From Bradyrhizobium aeschynomenes (GTDB taxonomy: Bacteria > Pseudomonadota > Alphaproteobacteria > Rhizobiales > Xanthobacteraceae): DNA of 64,000 nucleotides. The notes below the pieces were generated by a model. That model was given only the letters and a program-made list of their open reading frames with translations. It was not told where the DNA came from and did not search any database. The stretch lies in contig NZ_JABFDM010000005.1 in assembly GCF_013178945.1 (NCBI RefSeq), forward strand, positions 62,001 to 126,000, written 5' to 3'. Made by a program: the position numbers and the translations under genes. Positions 43,861-52,961 of this stretch are shown here, piece after piece (position 1 is the stretch's first letter; each line of letters begins with the position of its first letter).

Positions 43861-43906
43861 TTGAGCAGCGCTCATTTTTGAGCTATATATTTTGAGCGTT
43901 GCTCAA
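43861..43906. promoter_or_regulatory. Tandem TTGAGC operators
   Basis: TTGAGC-AGC-GCTCA (43861-43874), an extra half-site TTGAGC (43878-43883) and a perfect dyad TTGAGC-GTT-GCTCAA (43892-43906) around a TATATA element. The form is typical of TetR-family operators. No TetR gene is visible in the window, so the regulator is elsewhere. The likely target is the fatty-acid/phospholipid gene to the right. Confidence 0.55.
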
Positions 43907-43908
43907 AA

Positions 43909-44193
43909 ATGTGGGTGCATGTCATGTATGCTCTTAACTTTCGCGGTCCCCAACTCTTCGCAGGAGATCTCCTGGCTTTGCTGAACGGTTTGATCCGGGC
44001 AGCGTCTTATCTTGTGACGGTGCGCCTCGAGCGCATCGCCAATGCCTGCGACGTTGCAGGCCTGCTGAACGCACGGCGCGCGCGGCGAACGGCCGGAGAA
44101 CAGCTGTTTCGGGCCGCTCGTCGCGAGGGACATCGTCGTGGTCGCGGCGGCGGACTATTCGGCTGCTTCCACTATCTCGCCGAACTTACCTGA
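43909..44193 (+). CDS. Doubtful small protein
   Basis: 94-codon frame starting at the ATG that directly follows the tandem operator. The first half (MYALNFRGPQLFAGDLLALL, GLIRAASYLVTVRLERIAN) is plausible protein; the second half is Arg/Gly-rich and looks like non-coding sequence. There is no ribosome site because the operator occupies that place; a leaderless message is possible. No family recognised. It may be a degenerate gene. Confidence 0.25.
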   Translation: MWVHVMYALNFRGPQLFAGDLLALLNGLIRAASYLVTVRLERIANACDVAGLLNARRARRTAGEQLFRAARREGHRRGRGGGLFGCFHYLAELT

Positions 44194-44215
44194 CCTCGAT
44201 TCAAATCCCGGTCTC

Positions 44216-44497
44216 ATGCGCAACGAAGCGGTCACCATGTCCTTTCGTCCGATGTCTCCTGTGCAGCCGCCCCCGCTCTGGATAAGCTTTTTGCACATGA
44301 CCTTCGCGCTAACGTTCGTGCTGGTCGGCGGCGGCATCGTTGCGCAGCCGCTCGACTGGCCGCTGCGGGGTGGGCTGGCGACGGGGCTCGTAGCGCTTGT
44401 GTGGTCGTCCTTCACGTTGGCTGACACGATGGCGCTGCTCTCGCGAAACCCGTCCCGGAACGGCCGAAGACTGAGACCGTGTCATAGCCGCGTGTAA
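44216..44497 (+). CDS. Small membrane protein
   Basis: 93 residues if begun at this ATG; ATG 44237 (MSFRPMSPVQPP) is an alternative start. Two hydrophobic helices (FLHMTFALTFVLVGGGIVA and GGLATGLVALVWSSFTLADT) and a basic tail. It lies about 100 bases before the large lipid gene on the same strand and could be in its transcript. Function unknown. Confidence 0.45.
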   Translation: MRNEAVTMSFRPMSPVQPPPLWISFLHMTFALTFVLVGGGIVAQPLDWPLRGGLATGLVALVWSSFTLADTMALLSRNPSRNGRRLRPCHSRV

Positions 44498-44595
44498 CAG
44501 GAGCCTCGCATCAGCAAAGGCTTCGATTTCATTACCAAGTTCAAAACTCGAGCGATCCTTGCGGCGAAGCCGCCGAACCCCACCAGGAAACGACC

Positions 44596-47500
44596 ATGAT
44601 CAAGCAGTTGATGTCGTCGCGCCGCTTTGCTCCGCTGTTCTGGGCGCAATTCTCCTCGGCGCTGAACGATAACGTTCTCAAGAATGCACTCGTCATCATG
44701 CTGCTTTACGGCGCCGTCGCGGCGCATGGCGACGCGCTGGTGACCGTTGCTGGAGCGGTGTTCATCTTCCCATTCTTCATCCTTTCTGGCCTCGGCGGCG
44801 AGCTGGCCGACAGGTTTGTCAAGGGTGTCGTTGCGCGTCGCTTGAAGTTTGCGGAGATCTTCGCCGCCGCCTTTGCGGCGCTCGGCTTCTTTCTCCATTC
44901 GATCCCGCTGCTGTTCGTCGCCCTCGGCATGTTCGGCGTCATCGCCGCGCTGTTCGGCCCGGTGAAATATGCGATGCTGCCGGATCAGCTCACCGTCGGT
45001 GAGCTCGCCACTGGCAATGCGCTGGTCGAGGGTGCGACCTTCATGGCGATCCTGATCGGCACCATCGCCGGCGGCCAGCTCGTCTCCGGCTCCTCGCATA
45101 TGGGCTGGGTCGCCCTCGCCGTCATCGGCCTGGCGCTGATCTCCTGGGCCTCGGCCTCGCGCATTCCGCACACGGCACCTTCCGCGCCGGATCTGCGCAT
45201 CACAGCCAATCCCTGGACCTCGACGTCGCAGCTTCTGAACTCGCTTCGTGCAGCGCGCCGGCTGTGGGATGGCATGGTGATCGTGTCGTGGTTCTGGCTC
45301 GTGGGCGCGGTCGTGCTGTCGCTGCTCCCAGCCCTCGTCAAGGACGTCGTCGGCGGCACCGAGGGCGTCGTCACACTATGTCTCGCAGTGTTCGCGGTCG
45401 GCATCGCGGTCGGTTCGCTGTTTGCAGCTCATCTCAGCCACGTCCGGCCGAATCTCGCGCTGGTCCCGCTCGGCGCCATCATCATGGGCGTGCTCGGACT
45501 TGATCTGTCCTGGGCGATTGGCACCACCGAAACGGCAAGTGGCATCGCCCCGCTGGCCTTCGTCGGGTCGTGGCCTGGCGCGCGCATGCTGCTCGATTTT
45601 GCCTTGTTCGCTTTCGGGGGCGGCCTGTTCGTAGTGCCGGCATTCGCAGCCGTGCAGGCCTGGTCGGAGCCGTCCGAACGGGCGCGGGTGATTGCCGCCG
45701 GAAACGTGCTGCAGGCCGCTTTCATGGTGGTCGGCTCGCTGTGCGTGGCCGGCCTGCAGGCCGCAGGGGTCGCGATTGCCTGGATCTTTTTCGGCCTCGC
45801 CCTGGCAAGCTTCGGTGCAGTCTGGTTCGTGCTCAACAAATGGGGCAAGGAAGGCGTGCGTGACTTCGGCGCGATGCTGTTCCGCGCTCTGTTTCGCACC
45901 GAGGTGCGCGGGCTCGAAAATCTCCCGCCGGCCGGCACCCGGATGCTGATCGCACCGAACCATGTCAGCCTGATCGACGGCCCGCTGCTGCATGCCGTGC
46001 TGCCGATCGATGCGACCTTCGCTGTCGACACCGGAATCTCCCAGGCCTGGTGGGCGAAGATATTCTTGAAGATGGTGAGCCACATCACGATCGATCCGAC
46101 AAAGCCGCTCGGGGCGCGCGACCTCATCAAGCTGGTCGCCAGCCAGGAGCCGGTGGTGATCTTCCCGGAGGGGCGCATCACCGTCTCGGGCTCGCTGATG
46201 AAGGTCTATGACGGCACCGCGATGATCGCCGACAAGGCCGACGCGGTTGTTGTCCCCGTGCGCATCGAAGGCGCGCAGCGCTCCCATCTCAGCTATCTCA
46301 AGGATGGCCAGATCAAGCGCTCCTGGTTCCCCAAGGTCACCGTGACGATCCTGCCGCCGGTGAAGCTGACCATCGATCCGGTGCTGAAGGGCAAGACACG
46401 TCGCAACGCGGCCGGCGCGGCGCTGCAGGACGTGATGATCGAGGCCATGGTCAAGAACGCCATGCTCGACCGTACTCTGTTCCAGGCGCTCGCCCATGCC
46501 CACCGCGACCACGACACCGGCAAGGTGATGGTCGAGGATCCGCTCGGCACCAAGCTGACCTATCGCAAGCTGCTGCTCGGTGCGCAGGTGCTGAGCCGCA
46601 AGCTCGAGCATGGCACGATGGTCGGCGAGAATATCGGCGTGTTGCTGCCGAACTCGGCGGGAGTCGCCGTCGTTTTCATGGCGCTGCAGTCGATTGGTCG
46701 GGTGCCGGCGATGCTGAACTTCTCGGCTGGCCCAGTGAACGTGCTGGCGGCGATGAAGGCGGCGCAGGTCACGACGGTTCTGACGTCGCGGGCCTTCATC
46801 GAGAAGGGCAAGCTCGACAAGCTGATCGCTGCGATCGAAGGACAGGCTCGCCTCGTCTACATGGAGGACGTCAAGGCGTCAGTCGGCTTGGCCGACAAGC
46901 TTAGGGGCATCGTCGATGGCACCAAGCCGCGTGTCGCTCGCAATGCCGATCACCCGGCCGTGATTCTGTTCACCTCGGGTTCGGAAGGTACGCCGAAGGG
47001 CGTCGTCCTGTCCCACCGCAACATCCTGGCCAACGCCGCCCAGGCGCTGGCCAGGGTCGACGCCAACGCCCACGATCTCGTGTTCAACGTTCTGCCGGTG
47101 TTCCACTCGTTCGGCCTCACCGGTGGCATGATGATGCCCATGTTGGCGGGTATCCCGATCTACATGTACCCGTCGCCGCTGCATTACCGGATCGTGCCGG
47201 AATTGATCTACCAGACCGGTGCGACCATTCTGTTCGGCACCGACACGTTCCTCACGGGCTATGCACGCTCCGCCCATGCTTACGATTTCCGGACCCTGCG
47301 CCTCGTCATCGCCGGCGCCGAGCCGGTCAAGGACCGGACACGGCAGATCTACATGGAGCGTTTTGGCATCCGCGTTCTCGAAGGCTATGGCGTCACCGAG
47401 ACCGCGCCAGTGCTCGCGATGAACACGCCGATGGCCAACCGCGTCGGCACCGTCGGACGGCTGTCGCCGTTGATGGAGGCCCGGCTCGACAAGGTTCCGG

Positions 47501-48021
47501 GCATCGAGGAGGGCGGCCGCCTCTCGGTTCGCGGGCCCAATGTCATGCTCGGTTATCTCCGTGCGGAAAATCCCGGCGTGCTGGAAGCGTTGCCCGAAGG
47601 TTGGCACGATACCGGCGACATCGTGACCATTGACGCGCAGGGCTTCATCACGATCAAGGGCCGAGCCAAGCGTTTTGCCAAGATCGCCGGCGAGATGGTA
47701 TCGCTCACGGTGGTCGAGCAGATTGCTGCTACGCTGTGGCCGCAAGCGGCGTCGGTTGCCGTGTCGATCCCAGATCAGCGCAAGGGTGAGCGGATCATTC
47801 TGATCACCACAGAGAAGGATGCCGAGCGCGTGGCCATGCAGCGCCAGGCAAAGGCGCAGGGCGCTCCTGAGCTCGCGGTTCCGGCTGTGGTGATGGTGGT
47901 CGACAAGATCCCGCTGCTCGGCTCCGGCAAGACGGACTACGTCGGCGCCAAGGCGCTCGCAGAGGAGCGCGCGGCTGCCGCCAATCCGGAGCGCGACCCC
48001 GAGGAGCGCGAAGTGGCGTGA
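44596..48021 (+). CDS. MFS lysophospholipid transporter / PlsC acyltransferase / acyl-ACP synthetase fusion
   Basis: 1,141 residues in three parts. Residues 1-420 are an LplT-like MFS permease (FWAQFSSALNDNVLKNALVI, FGPVKYAMLPDQL). Residues 430-620 are a PlsC-type acyltransferase with NHVSLIDGPLL (H-x4-D) and FPEGRITVSG. The remainder is an AMP-forming acyl-acyl-carrier-protein synthetase (ILFTSGSEGTPKGVVLSHRN, EGYGVTETAPVLAM, GWHDTGDIVTIDAQGFI). Together they flip a lysophospholipid into the cytosol and re-acylate it. The order matches Aas-type proteins joined to LplT. The stop overlaps the next start (TGATG). Probably under the TTGAGC operators upstream. Confidence 0.93.
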   Translation: MIKQLMSSRRFAPLFWAQFSSALNDNVLKNALVIMLLYGAVAAHGDALVTVAGAVFIFPFFILSGLGGELADRFVKGVVARRLKFAEIFAAAFAALGFFLHSIPLLFVALGMFGVIAALFGPVKYAMLPDQLTVGELATGNALVEGATFMAILIGTIAGGQLVSGSSHMGWVALAVIGLALISWASASRIPHTAPSAPDLRITANPWTSTSQLLNSLRAARRLWDGMVIVSWFWLVGAVVLSLLPALVKDVVGGTEGVVTLCLAVFAVGIAVGSLFAAHLSHVRPNLALVPLGAIIMGVLGLDLSWAIGTTETASGIAPLAFVGSWPGARMLLDFALFAFGGGLFVVPAFAAVQAWSEPSERARVIAAGNVLQAAFMVVGSLCVAGLQAAGVAIAWIFFGLALASFGAVWFVLNKWGKEGVRDFGAMLFRALFRTEVRGLENLPPAGTRMLIAPNHVSLIDGPLLHAVLPIDATFAVDTGISQAWWAKIFLKMVSHITIDPTKPLGARDLIKLVASQEPVVIFPEGRITVSGSLMKVYDGTAMIADKADAVVVPVRIEGAQRSHLSYLKDGQIKRSWFPKVTVTILPPVKLTIDPVLKGKTRRNAAGAALQDVMIEAMVKNAMLDRTLFQALAHAHRDHDTGKVMVEDPLGTKLTYRKLLLGAQVLSRKLEHGTMVGENIGVLLPNSAGVAVVFMALQSIGRVPAMLNFSAGPVNVLAAMKAAQVTTVLTSRAFIEKGKLDKLIAAIEGQARLVYMEDVKASVGLADKLRGIVDGTKPRVARNADHPAVILFTSGSEGTPKGVVLSHRNILANAAQALARVDANAHDLVFNVLPVFHSFGLTGGMMMPMLAGIPIYMYPSPLHYRIVPELIYQTGATILFGTDTFLTGYARSAHAYDFRTLRLVIAGAEPVKDRTRQIYMERFGIRVLEGYGVTETAPVLAMNTPMANRVGTVGRLSPLMEARLDKVPGIEEGGRLSVRGPNVMLGYLRAENPGVLEALPEGWHDTGDIVTIDAQGFITIKGRAKRFAKIAGEMVSLTVVEQIAATLWPQAASVAVSIPDQRKGERIILITTEKDAERVAMQRQAKAQGAPELAVPAVVMVVDKIPLLGSGKTDYVGAKALAEERAAAANPERDPEEREVA

Positions 48022-48758
48022 TGGCATCGCTGCGCCGGCGTGATCAGCAGCATGGCCCTCACAATGCGGGGGTCGTCCTGCTGCATGGCATCGCCGGCCG
48101 TTCATTGATGCTGCGGCCGCTCGAGAAGAAGCTGCGGCGCGAGGGCTTCGCCACGCTGAACGTCGACTATGAAAGTCGCAAGAAGCCGCTGGAGCGCCTT
48201 GCCGAGGATGTCGGCCCCACGATCATGGACTTCGCCGGCGGGCTCGATGGCCCGATCCACTTCGTCACGCACTCGATGGGCGGGCTCCTTGCGCGCGTCG
48301 TCATCGCCCGGCGCCGTCCGCTACGGCTGGGCCGCGTCGTCATGCTGGGAACGCCTAACGGCGGCAGTGAGCTCGCCGATCGGCTGCAGAATGTCGGTCT
48401 GTATCGCGCTTATTTCGGCCCTGCCGGCCTGCAATTGGTGACAACCAAGAATGTCACACTCGCGTCGCTGTCTCCCGCCGACTACGAGATCGGCGTCATC
48501 GCGGGCAACCGTTTCCTAGATCCCATTTCCGGACTGTTCCTTCTGCCGCGGCCGAACGACGGTCGGGTGTCGGTCGAGAGCTGCAAGCTCGCCGAAATGA
48601 CGGACTACACGACCATCAAGGCCTCGCATATGGGCCTGCTCGTGCATCCGACGTCATTCCGGCAGACCATTGCCTTCCTGCGCACCGGCCAGTTCGAGCC
48701 GGCCCGCCCGCTGCTGCGCGGCGTGATCGCGGAGATCGGCCGCCGCGCGGCCAGCTGA
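48021..48758 (+). CDS. Alpha/beta-hydrolase, lipase-like
   Basis: 245 residues. Oxyanion segment VVLLHGIAGRS, nucleophile elbow THSMGG near residue 88, a following MLGTPNGGSELAD as in triacylglycerol lipases, and a late His in KASHMGLLVHP. There is no signal peptide. The ATG overlaps the stop of the acyltransferase fusion by one base, so it is probably a lipid-linked esterase in the same operon. Confidence 0.85.
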   Translation: MASLRRRDQQHGPHNAGVVLLHGIAGRSLMLRPLEKKLRREGFATLNVDYESRKKPLERLAEDVGPTIMDFAGGLDGPIHFVTHSMGGLLARVVIARRRPLRLGRVVMLGTPNGGSELADRLQNVGLYRAYFGPAGLQLVTTKNVTLASLSPADYEIGVIAGNRFLDPISGLFLLPRPNDGRVSVESCKLAEMTDYTTIKASHMGLLVHPTSFRQTIAFLRTGQFEPARPLLRGVIAEIGRRAAS

Positions 48759-48830
48759 CGCAAGTTTTCCTTGCCGGCGACAGTTATCTCGCCACAATCT
48801 CTCATCCGACCTCATGAGACAGGCAAGGCG

Positions 48831-49610
48831 ATGACCGACGACAGCGTGATTCTGGACAAGCGCGGGCAGGCTCTGTGGATCACTATCAATCGTCCCGAGA
48901 AGCGCAACGCCCTGAATGGCGCTGTCATCGCAGGGATCTCCCGCGGCTACCGCCAGGCGCATGACGACCCCGAGGTGCGCGTGATCGTGCTGACGGGGAC
49001 GGGGGACAAGGCATTCTGCGCCGGAGCCGATCTGCAGAACTCCGGCGCCGCCTTCGCGATGGATTTCTCGCGGCCCAATGTCGACTATGCCGATCTGCTG
49101 AGGTTGTCGCAGAATGCCACCAAGCCCGCCATCGCGCGCGTTGGCGGCGTCTGCATGGCCGGCGGCATGGGGCTGCTGTGCATGACCGACATGGCGGTTG
49201 CTGCCGACCATGTCGTCTTCGGGCTGCCCGAGGTGAAGGTCGGCGTGTTCCCGATGCAGGTGCTGAGCTTGCTGCAGAACATCGCGCCGCCGCGGCTCGT
49301 CAACGAATGGGCGCTGACGGGCGAGCCGTTCGATGCCAGGGCCGCACAGGCCGCCGGCCTGCTCAACCATGTCGTGCCGGCGGCCGAGCTCGACACCAAG
49401 GTTGACTGGCTGATCGGCCGCCTCGTCGACAAGTCGCCGACGGCGATCCGGCGCGGCAAATATGCGATGCGCGCGATTTCCTCGATGTCGTTCGACGAGT
49501 CGATCGCCTATCTCGAGAGTCAGATCGCGCTGCTCGCGATGACCGAGGATGCCAAGGAAGGCCTGAAGGCGTTTGCCGAGAAGCGCAAGCCGGTGTGGCC
49601 GGGGAAGTAG
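48831..49610 (+). CDS. Enoyl-CoA hydratase/isomerase family protein
   Basis: Crotonase-fold enzyme acting on acyl-CoA, 259 residues. Oxyanion-hole segments are DKAFCAGADLQ and VGGVCMAGGMGLLCMTDMAV; catalytic region GLPEVKVGVFPMQVL. ATG 48831 follows GGCAAGGCG. Substrate not predictable; beta-oxidation or a related path fits. It follows the hydrolase by about 70 bases and may be co-transcribed. Confidence 0.88.
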   Translation: MTDDSVILDKRGQALWITINRPEKRNALNGAVIAGISRGYRQAHDDPEVRVIVLTGTGDKAFCAGADLQNSGAAFAMDFSRPNVDYADLLRLSQNATKPAIARVGGVCMAGGMGLLCMTDMAVAADHVVFGLPEVKVGVFPMQVLSLLQNIAPPRLVNEWALTGEPFDARAAQAAGLLNHVVPAAELDTKVDWLIGRLVDKSPTAIRRGKYAMRAISSMSFDESIAYLESQIALLAMTEDAKEGLKAFAEKRKPVWPGK

Positions 49611-49695
49611 GGAGCTGATTGCGAGCAGTCGCTGGCGACCATGCCACTCCAATGACAGCGTTCGAGGCAAGCCCGGGTCTCGCAACCTCCGACCG

Positions 49696-49887
49696 CTAGG
49701 CCATCCGTATCGGCTGGCGTGTGCCAAGCATCAGGCTGCGCCACAGCATTCGACCGGACCAAAGCGAAATGCGCCAGCCATCGCCAGCTCGTGACGGCCT
49801 GCAGAATGTAGACGATGACGCCGACGCCAAGCGCGAGCGAGACACTGAGGCGACCAAACAGGCCGAAGCCATGGCTGTAGAACACGA
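49696..49887 (-). pseudogene. DUF418 membrane protein, decayed C-terminal fragment
   Basis: Reading the minus strand gives FYSHGFGLFGRLSVSLALGV, IVYILQAVTSWRWLAHF, which is the typical last membrane helix of DUF418 proteins. One frame over, FGPVE and then LWRSLMLGTRQPIRMA and a stop complete the family ending. Two single-base losses separate the three pieces, and the 5' nine tenths of the gene is absent. It is therefore a dead fragment, not the 121-codon open frame that overlaps the hydratase gene. Confidence 0.6.
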
Positions 49888-50031
49888 GACTGCAGATCTC
49901 GCCTCGGCGGTCCGATCTTTCATTGCAGCCACGAGAACCGGCCCGAAGTGAAAATGTGAAGCAGTGGAGATTACGTCAATCAAGCTTTCGTTGTTGACGC
50001 GCGGCCGCGCTTAGGGATCTAGGATGCTGAC

Positions 50032-50904
50032 ATGACATCGCCACGCACCCATGCAACCGATGGTCTCATCATCCGGACGCTGCGTCGGGACGAGATTACG
50101 CTGGCCGTGGATTGGGCGGCGTCCGAGGGATGGAATCCCGGCCTGTCCGATCCCGCGTGTTTTGCCGTGGTCGATCCCCATGGCTTCCTCGTGGCCGAGC
50201 GTGATGGCGTACCAGTGGCCACGGTGTCCTGCGTGAACTACGACGACCACTTCGCCTTTCTCGGCTTCTACATCGTCCGGCCTGACATGCGCGGACAGGG
50301 GTACGGCCTCCGGCTCTGGCAGGCAGCTATGGGACATGCGGGATCGCGCGTCGTCGGGCTCGACGGCGTGGTTGCGCAGCAGGACAACTACCGCAGATCC
50401 GGCTTCAGCTACGCCTACGCCAATGTTCGTTACGGCGGGAAGCCTGCGGGGGCACTGCTGGCGTCGGCGGGCGGTGATATCGTCCCCCTGGTCGACGTGC
50501 CGCTGGGTGACATCGAAGCGTCCGACGCGGCAGTTTTTCCTGCTCCGCGCCCGGCATTCTTGCAGGCCTGGATCGCCAGCCCGGGACATGTCGGCCGCGC
50601 GCTCATCCGCGACGGTGCTCTGGCTGCCTGGGGAGTGATCCGCCCATGCCGCACAGGCTACAAGATCGGCCCGTTGATTGCGGATCTGCGTCGTGACGCC
50701 GAGGCCGTGCTCTCGGCCCTCCTGACCGTTTCCGGCGCAGCCGAGGTTTTCATCGACGCCCCCGCGATTAATCCGGATGCGGTGGGTCTAGCCGAAAGCC
50801 TCGGCTTGAAGCCCGTGTTCGAGACCGCGCGCATGTACACCGGGCCGATCCCGCCGCTGCGGCTCGAGCGGCTGTTCGGCGTGACGACGTTCGAGCTCGG
50901 CTAG
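50032..50904 (+). CDS. GNAT-family acetyltransferase with C-terminal second GNAT-like domain
   Basis: 290 residues. The N-terminal GNAT domain has FYIVRPDMRGQGYGLRLWQAA (the acetyl-CoA pyrophosphate loop is RGQGYG) and DGVVAQQDNYRRSGF. The C-terminal half (WGVIRPCRTGYKIGPLIAD, AEVFIDAPAINPDAVGLAES, FETARMYTG) matches the YitH/DUF1248-type second domain. Substrate unknown. It converges with the VOC gene, overlapping by four bases. Confidence 0.85.
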   Translation: MTSPRTHATDGLIIRTLRRDEITLAVDWAASEGWNPGLSDPACFAVVDPHGFLVAERDGVPVATVSCVNYDDHFAFLGFYIVRPDMRGQGYGLRLWQAAMGHAGSRVVGLDGVVAQQDNYRRSGFSYAYANVRYGGKPAGALLASAGGDIVPLVDVPLGDIEASDAAVFPAPRPAFLQAWIASPGHVGRALIRDGALAAWGVIRPCRTGYKIGPLIADLRRDAEAVLSALLTVSGAAEVFIDAPAINPDAVGLAESLGLKPVFETARMYTGPIPPLRLERLFGVTTFELG

Positions 50905-51269
50905 CTCGTTTTGCCGAGCGGCCGCGCGAAGCTCAGCTCGTGACCGTCGGGATCGGACAGGTGGAAATAGCGCTCGCCCCATTCGGCGTCGCGCGGCGTG
51001 GTCGACGGTATGAAGCCGGCGGCGAGCGCCTTGGCGTAAACGGCATCGACGTCTGAGACGTGGAAGATGATGCGGCCCCACCAGTTCCATTGCTTGTTCT
51101 CTGGGACAGCAATCAGGTTGAGATAACCCGCGCCGATGCGGAAGGTCGTGAATGGTGCGTCGGTGTCGCCATACGGGACATCGTCGAAGCCGAGCGTGCG
51201 ATAGAAGGCGACGGCGCGGGCCATGTCGTGGGTGGCAATGGTGATCGCGCTGATGCTCTCGATGATCAT
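50901..51269 (-). CDS. VOC/glyoxalase-family protein
   Basis: 122 residues with two beta-alpha-beta-beta-beta units: ITIATHDMARAVAFYRTLGF at the start and IIFHVSDVDAVYAKALAAGF in the middle, then ERYFHLSDPDGHELSFA. Metal-ligand positions (His in THDM, Glu in HELSF) are present. It could be a glyoxalase/dioxygenase-like enzyme or a small-molecule binding protein. Confidence 0.85.
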   Translation of the reverse strand: MIIESISAITIATHDMARAVAFYRTLGFDDVPYGDTDAPFTTFRIGAGYLNLIAVPENKQWNWWGRIIFHVSDVDAVYAKALAAGFIPSTTPRDAEWGERYFHLSDPDGHELSFARPLGKTS

Positions 51270-51356
51270 GGAGGCGCTCCGGAGCGGAATGGAAACCGCG
51301 GGGCAGAGAAGCGCACCTCGCCGGTGTCACGCAAGAGCTGCGTAGCGACGCCGGGC

Positions 51357-52361
51357 CTAGCGAAGCCGCCGCCGGCTCATCGCCGCTCCCAAGGCAAAGA
51401 AGACTGCGGCGCCCAGCGCTATCGTCGCCGCGCGTGCGATATCGCCGGGCACGAGCATCGCCCCTTGCGCAGCTTCCTGGCTGAAAGAGCCGCGGGTGCG
51501 GTGCAGGCGGGGGACCGGATGGTCGAGATTGTCGGCGCGGTCCGGCACCAGCGGGACGTCGGTCTGCTGTCCAGCGATCGCCTTGGCGGCGAGATAGCGG
51601 TCGAGCAAAGCTGGTGCCACTGCGTTGCCGAGAATGGTGAGCAGCGTCGGCCAGCCGATCCAATATTCGCGGAAGCCGCCCTCGGCGACGCGATATACCG
51701 CGTCGGCAATCACTTCCGGCTCGACCGGTCGGCCCATCGGCCGCGGCGTGTGCGCCAGGTGCGCACGCGCCCACTCGAATTGCGGCGTGTTCACCGCCGG
51801 CAGATCGACCATGCACAGGGTGATGCGCGAGCGCTCGTGCATCAGCTCGGCGCGCAGGGAGTCGGTGAAGCCGCGGATCGCGTGCTTGGCGCCGCAATAG
51901 GCAGCCTGCAGCGGAATGCCGCGATAGGCGAGCGCCGAGCCGATCTGAATGATACGGCCCTGGTCGCGTCGGCGCATCGAGCGTAGCGCCGCCATCGTGC
52001 CGTGCACGAAGCCTAGATACGTCACCTCGGTCACTCGGCGAAATTCGGCCGGCGTGATGTCGGCAACCGTCGAGAATACCGTTTCCATCGCGTCGTTGAT
52101 CCATACGTCCACAGGACCCAGGCGCTGCTCGAGCCGCTCGGAGGCATCGAGCAGGGCCTGCGCATCGGCGACGTCCACGGCCTCGTACTCGACATGGGCA
52201 AAGCGCGCCTGCAACTCGCGTGCGACGTCGCGTAACGCCCCTTCGTCGCGTGCGATCAGGCCGACACGGTCGCCGGCCTCGCCGAAACGCTTGGCGATGG
52301 CACGACCGACGCCGGCGGATGCGCCGGTGATGATGATGGTGCGAGCTCGTCTGCGAGGCAT
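51357..52361 (-). CDS. SDR-family oxidoreductase with C-terminal membrane anchor
   Basis: 334 residues. Cofactor motif TGASAGVGRAIAKRFGEAGD, NDAME in place of the usual NNAG, catalytic IGSALAYRGIPLQAAYCGAKHAI with YxxxK. After the SDR core a Pro-rich stretch leads to a C-terminal hydrophobic helix (IARAATIALGAAVFFALGAA) and a basic end (MSRRRLR). ATG 52361 has GGAGAA upstream. The open frame extends further upstream only because it runs into the remains of a metallo-hydrolase gene. Confidence 0.88.
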   Translation of the reverse strand: MPRRRARTIIITGASAGVGRAIAKRFGEAGDRVGLIARDEGALRDVARELQARFAHVEYEAVDVADAQALLDASERLEQRLGPVDVWINDAMETVFSTVADITPAEFRRVTEVTYLGFVHGTMAALRSMRRRDQGRIIQIGSALAYRGIPLQAAYCGAKHAIRGFTDSLRAELMHERSRITLCMVDLPAVNTPQFEWARAHLAHTPRPMGRPVEPEVIADAVYRVAEGGFREYWIGWPTLLTILGNAVAPALLDRYLAAKAIAGQQTDVPLVPDRADNLDHPVPRLHRTRGSFSQEAAQGAMLVPGDIARAATIALGAAVFFALGAAMSRRRLR

Positions 52362-52504
52362 GTCCGGTTCTCCGCGCACCCCGTCGTACAAACGTGCGGA
52401 AGGCAGCAATGTTTCGGCTCCGGGATCACCCAGCCGATGAATCCTTCGTAAGCTCTCGACGCCGTCACGTCGGCGCGCCGTCGCGCCTGTCTTCGGGAAC
52501 GGTC

Positions 52505-52891
52505 CGGCGGGGATAGAATCGCGTGCCGTTGAGAGATAAGGGTGCTCCTGCGGATGAGCATAGACCGGCACGTTCCATTTGCGGCCCAAACTGTCGAGCA
52601 CGCCGACATGATCGAAATGACCATGAGTGAGAACGATGCAGGCGGGCCCGCCGCTGCCGCCGACGCAGGCTTGCGCGGCATGGCGGATCGCGGGCCGGCG
52701 CCGAACATGCAGGCGTCGATCAGCACCCAGTTTCCGTCGCCCGCACCCGGCCGGCCGTAGAACAAGACATTGACGATCGCAAGCCGACGGTACGCCACAT
52801 CGGGGGCAATCTCGCCCACGCCATCGCCGCGTGCGGCATCGGCATCATGGTTCTCTGCCAGCGCCGATTCCGGTAGCGGGATCTGGGGCAT
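52505..52891 (-). pseudogene. Metallo-beta-lactamase-fold hydrolase, decayed
   Basis: Good start (ATG after AAGGAGG): VAYRRLAIVNVLFYGRPGAG, WVLIDACMFGAG. A one-base loss near 52690 shifts the frame. One frame over it continues IVLTHGHFDHVGVLDSLGRK and VPVYAHPQEHPYL, the metal-binding HxHxDH motif of the family. A second shift near 52530 then gives NGTRFYP. The whole C-terminal half is missing and the SDR gene follows. At least two frameshifts plus truncation make it inactive. Confidence 0.75.
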
Positions 52892-52961
52892 GTGGCCTCC
52901 TTGGTTCGATCACCAAGGAAGCCGCAGAGGGACGATAAGGTTGCTAAGGCGCGAGGCTGGC

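Noticed and set aside
49520..49885. 121-codon minus-strand frame overlapping the hydratase 3' end
   Set aside because: Only its first 40 residues are protein-like and these are the end of a DUF418 protein; the rest is antisense to the hydratase gene.
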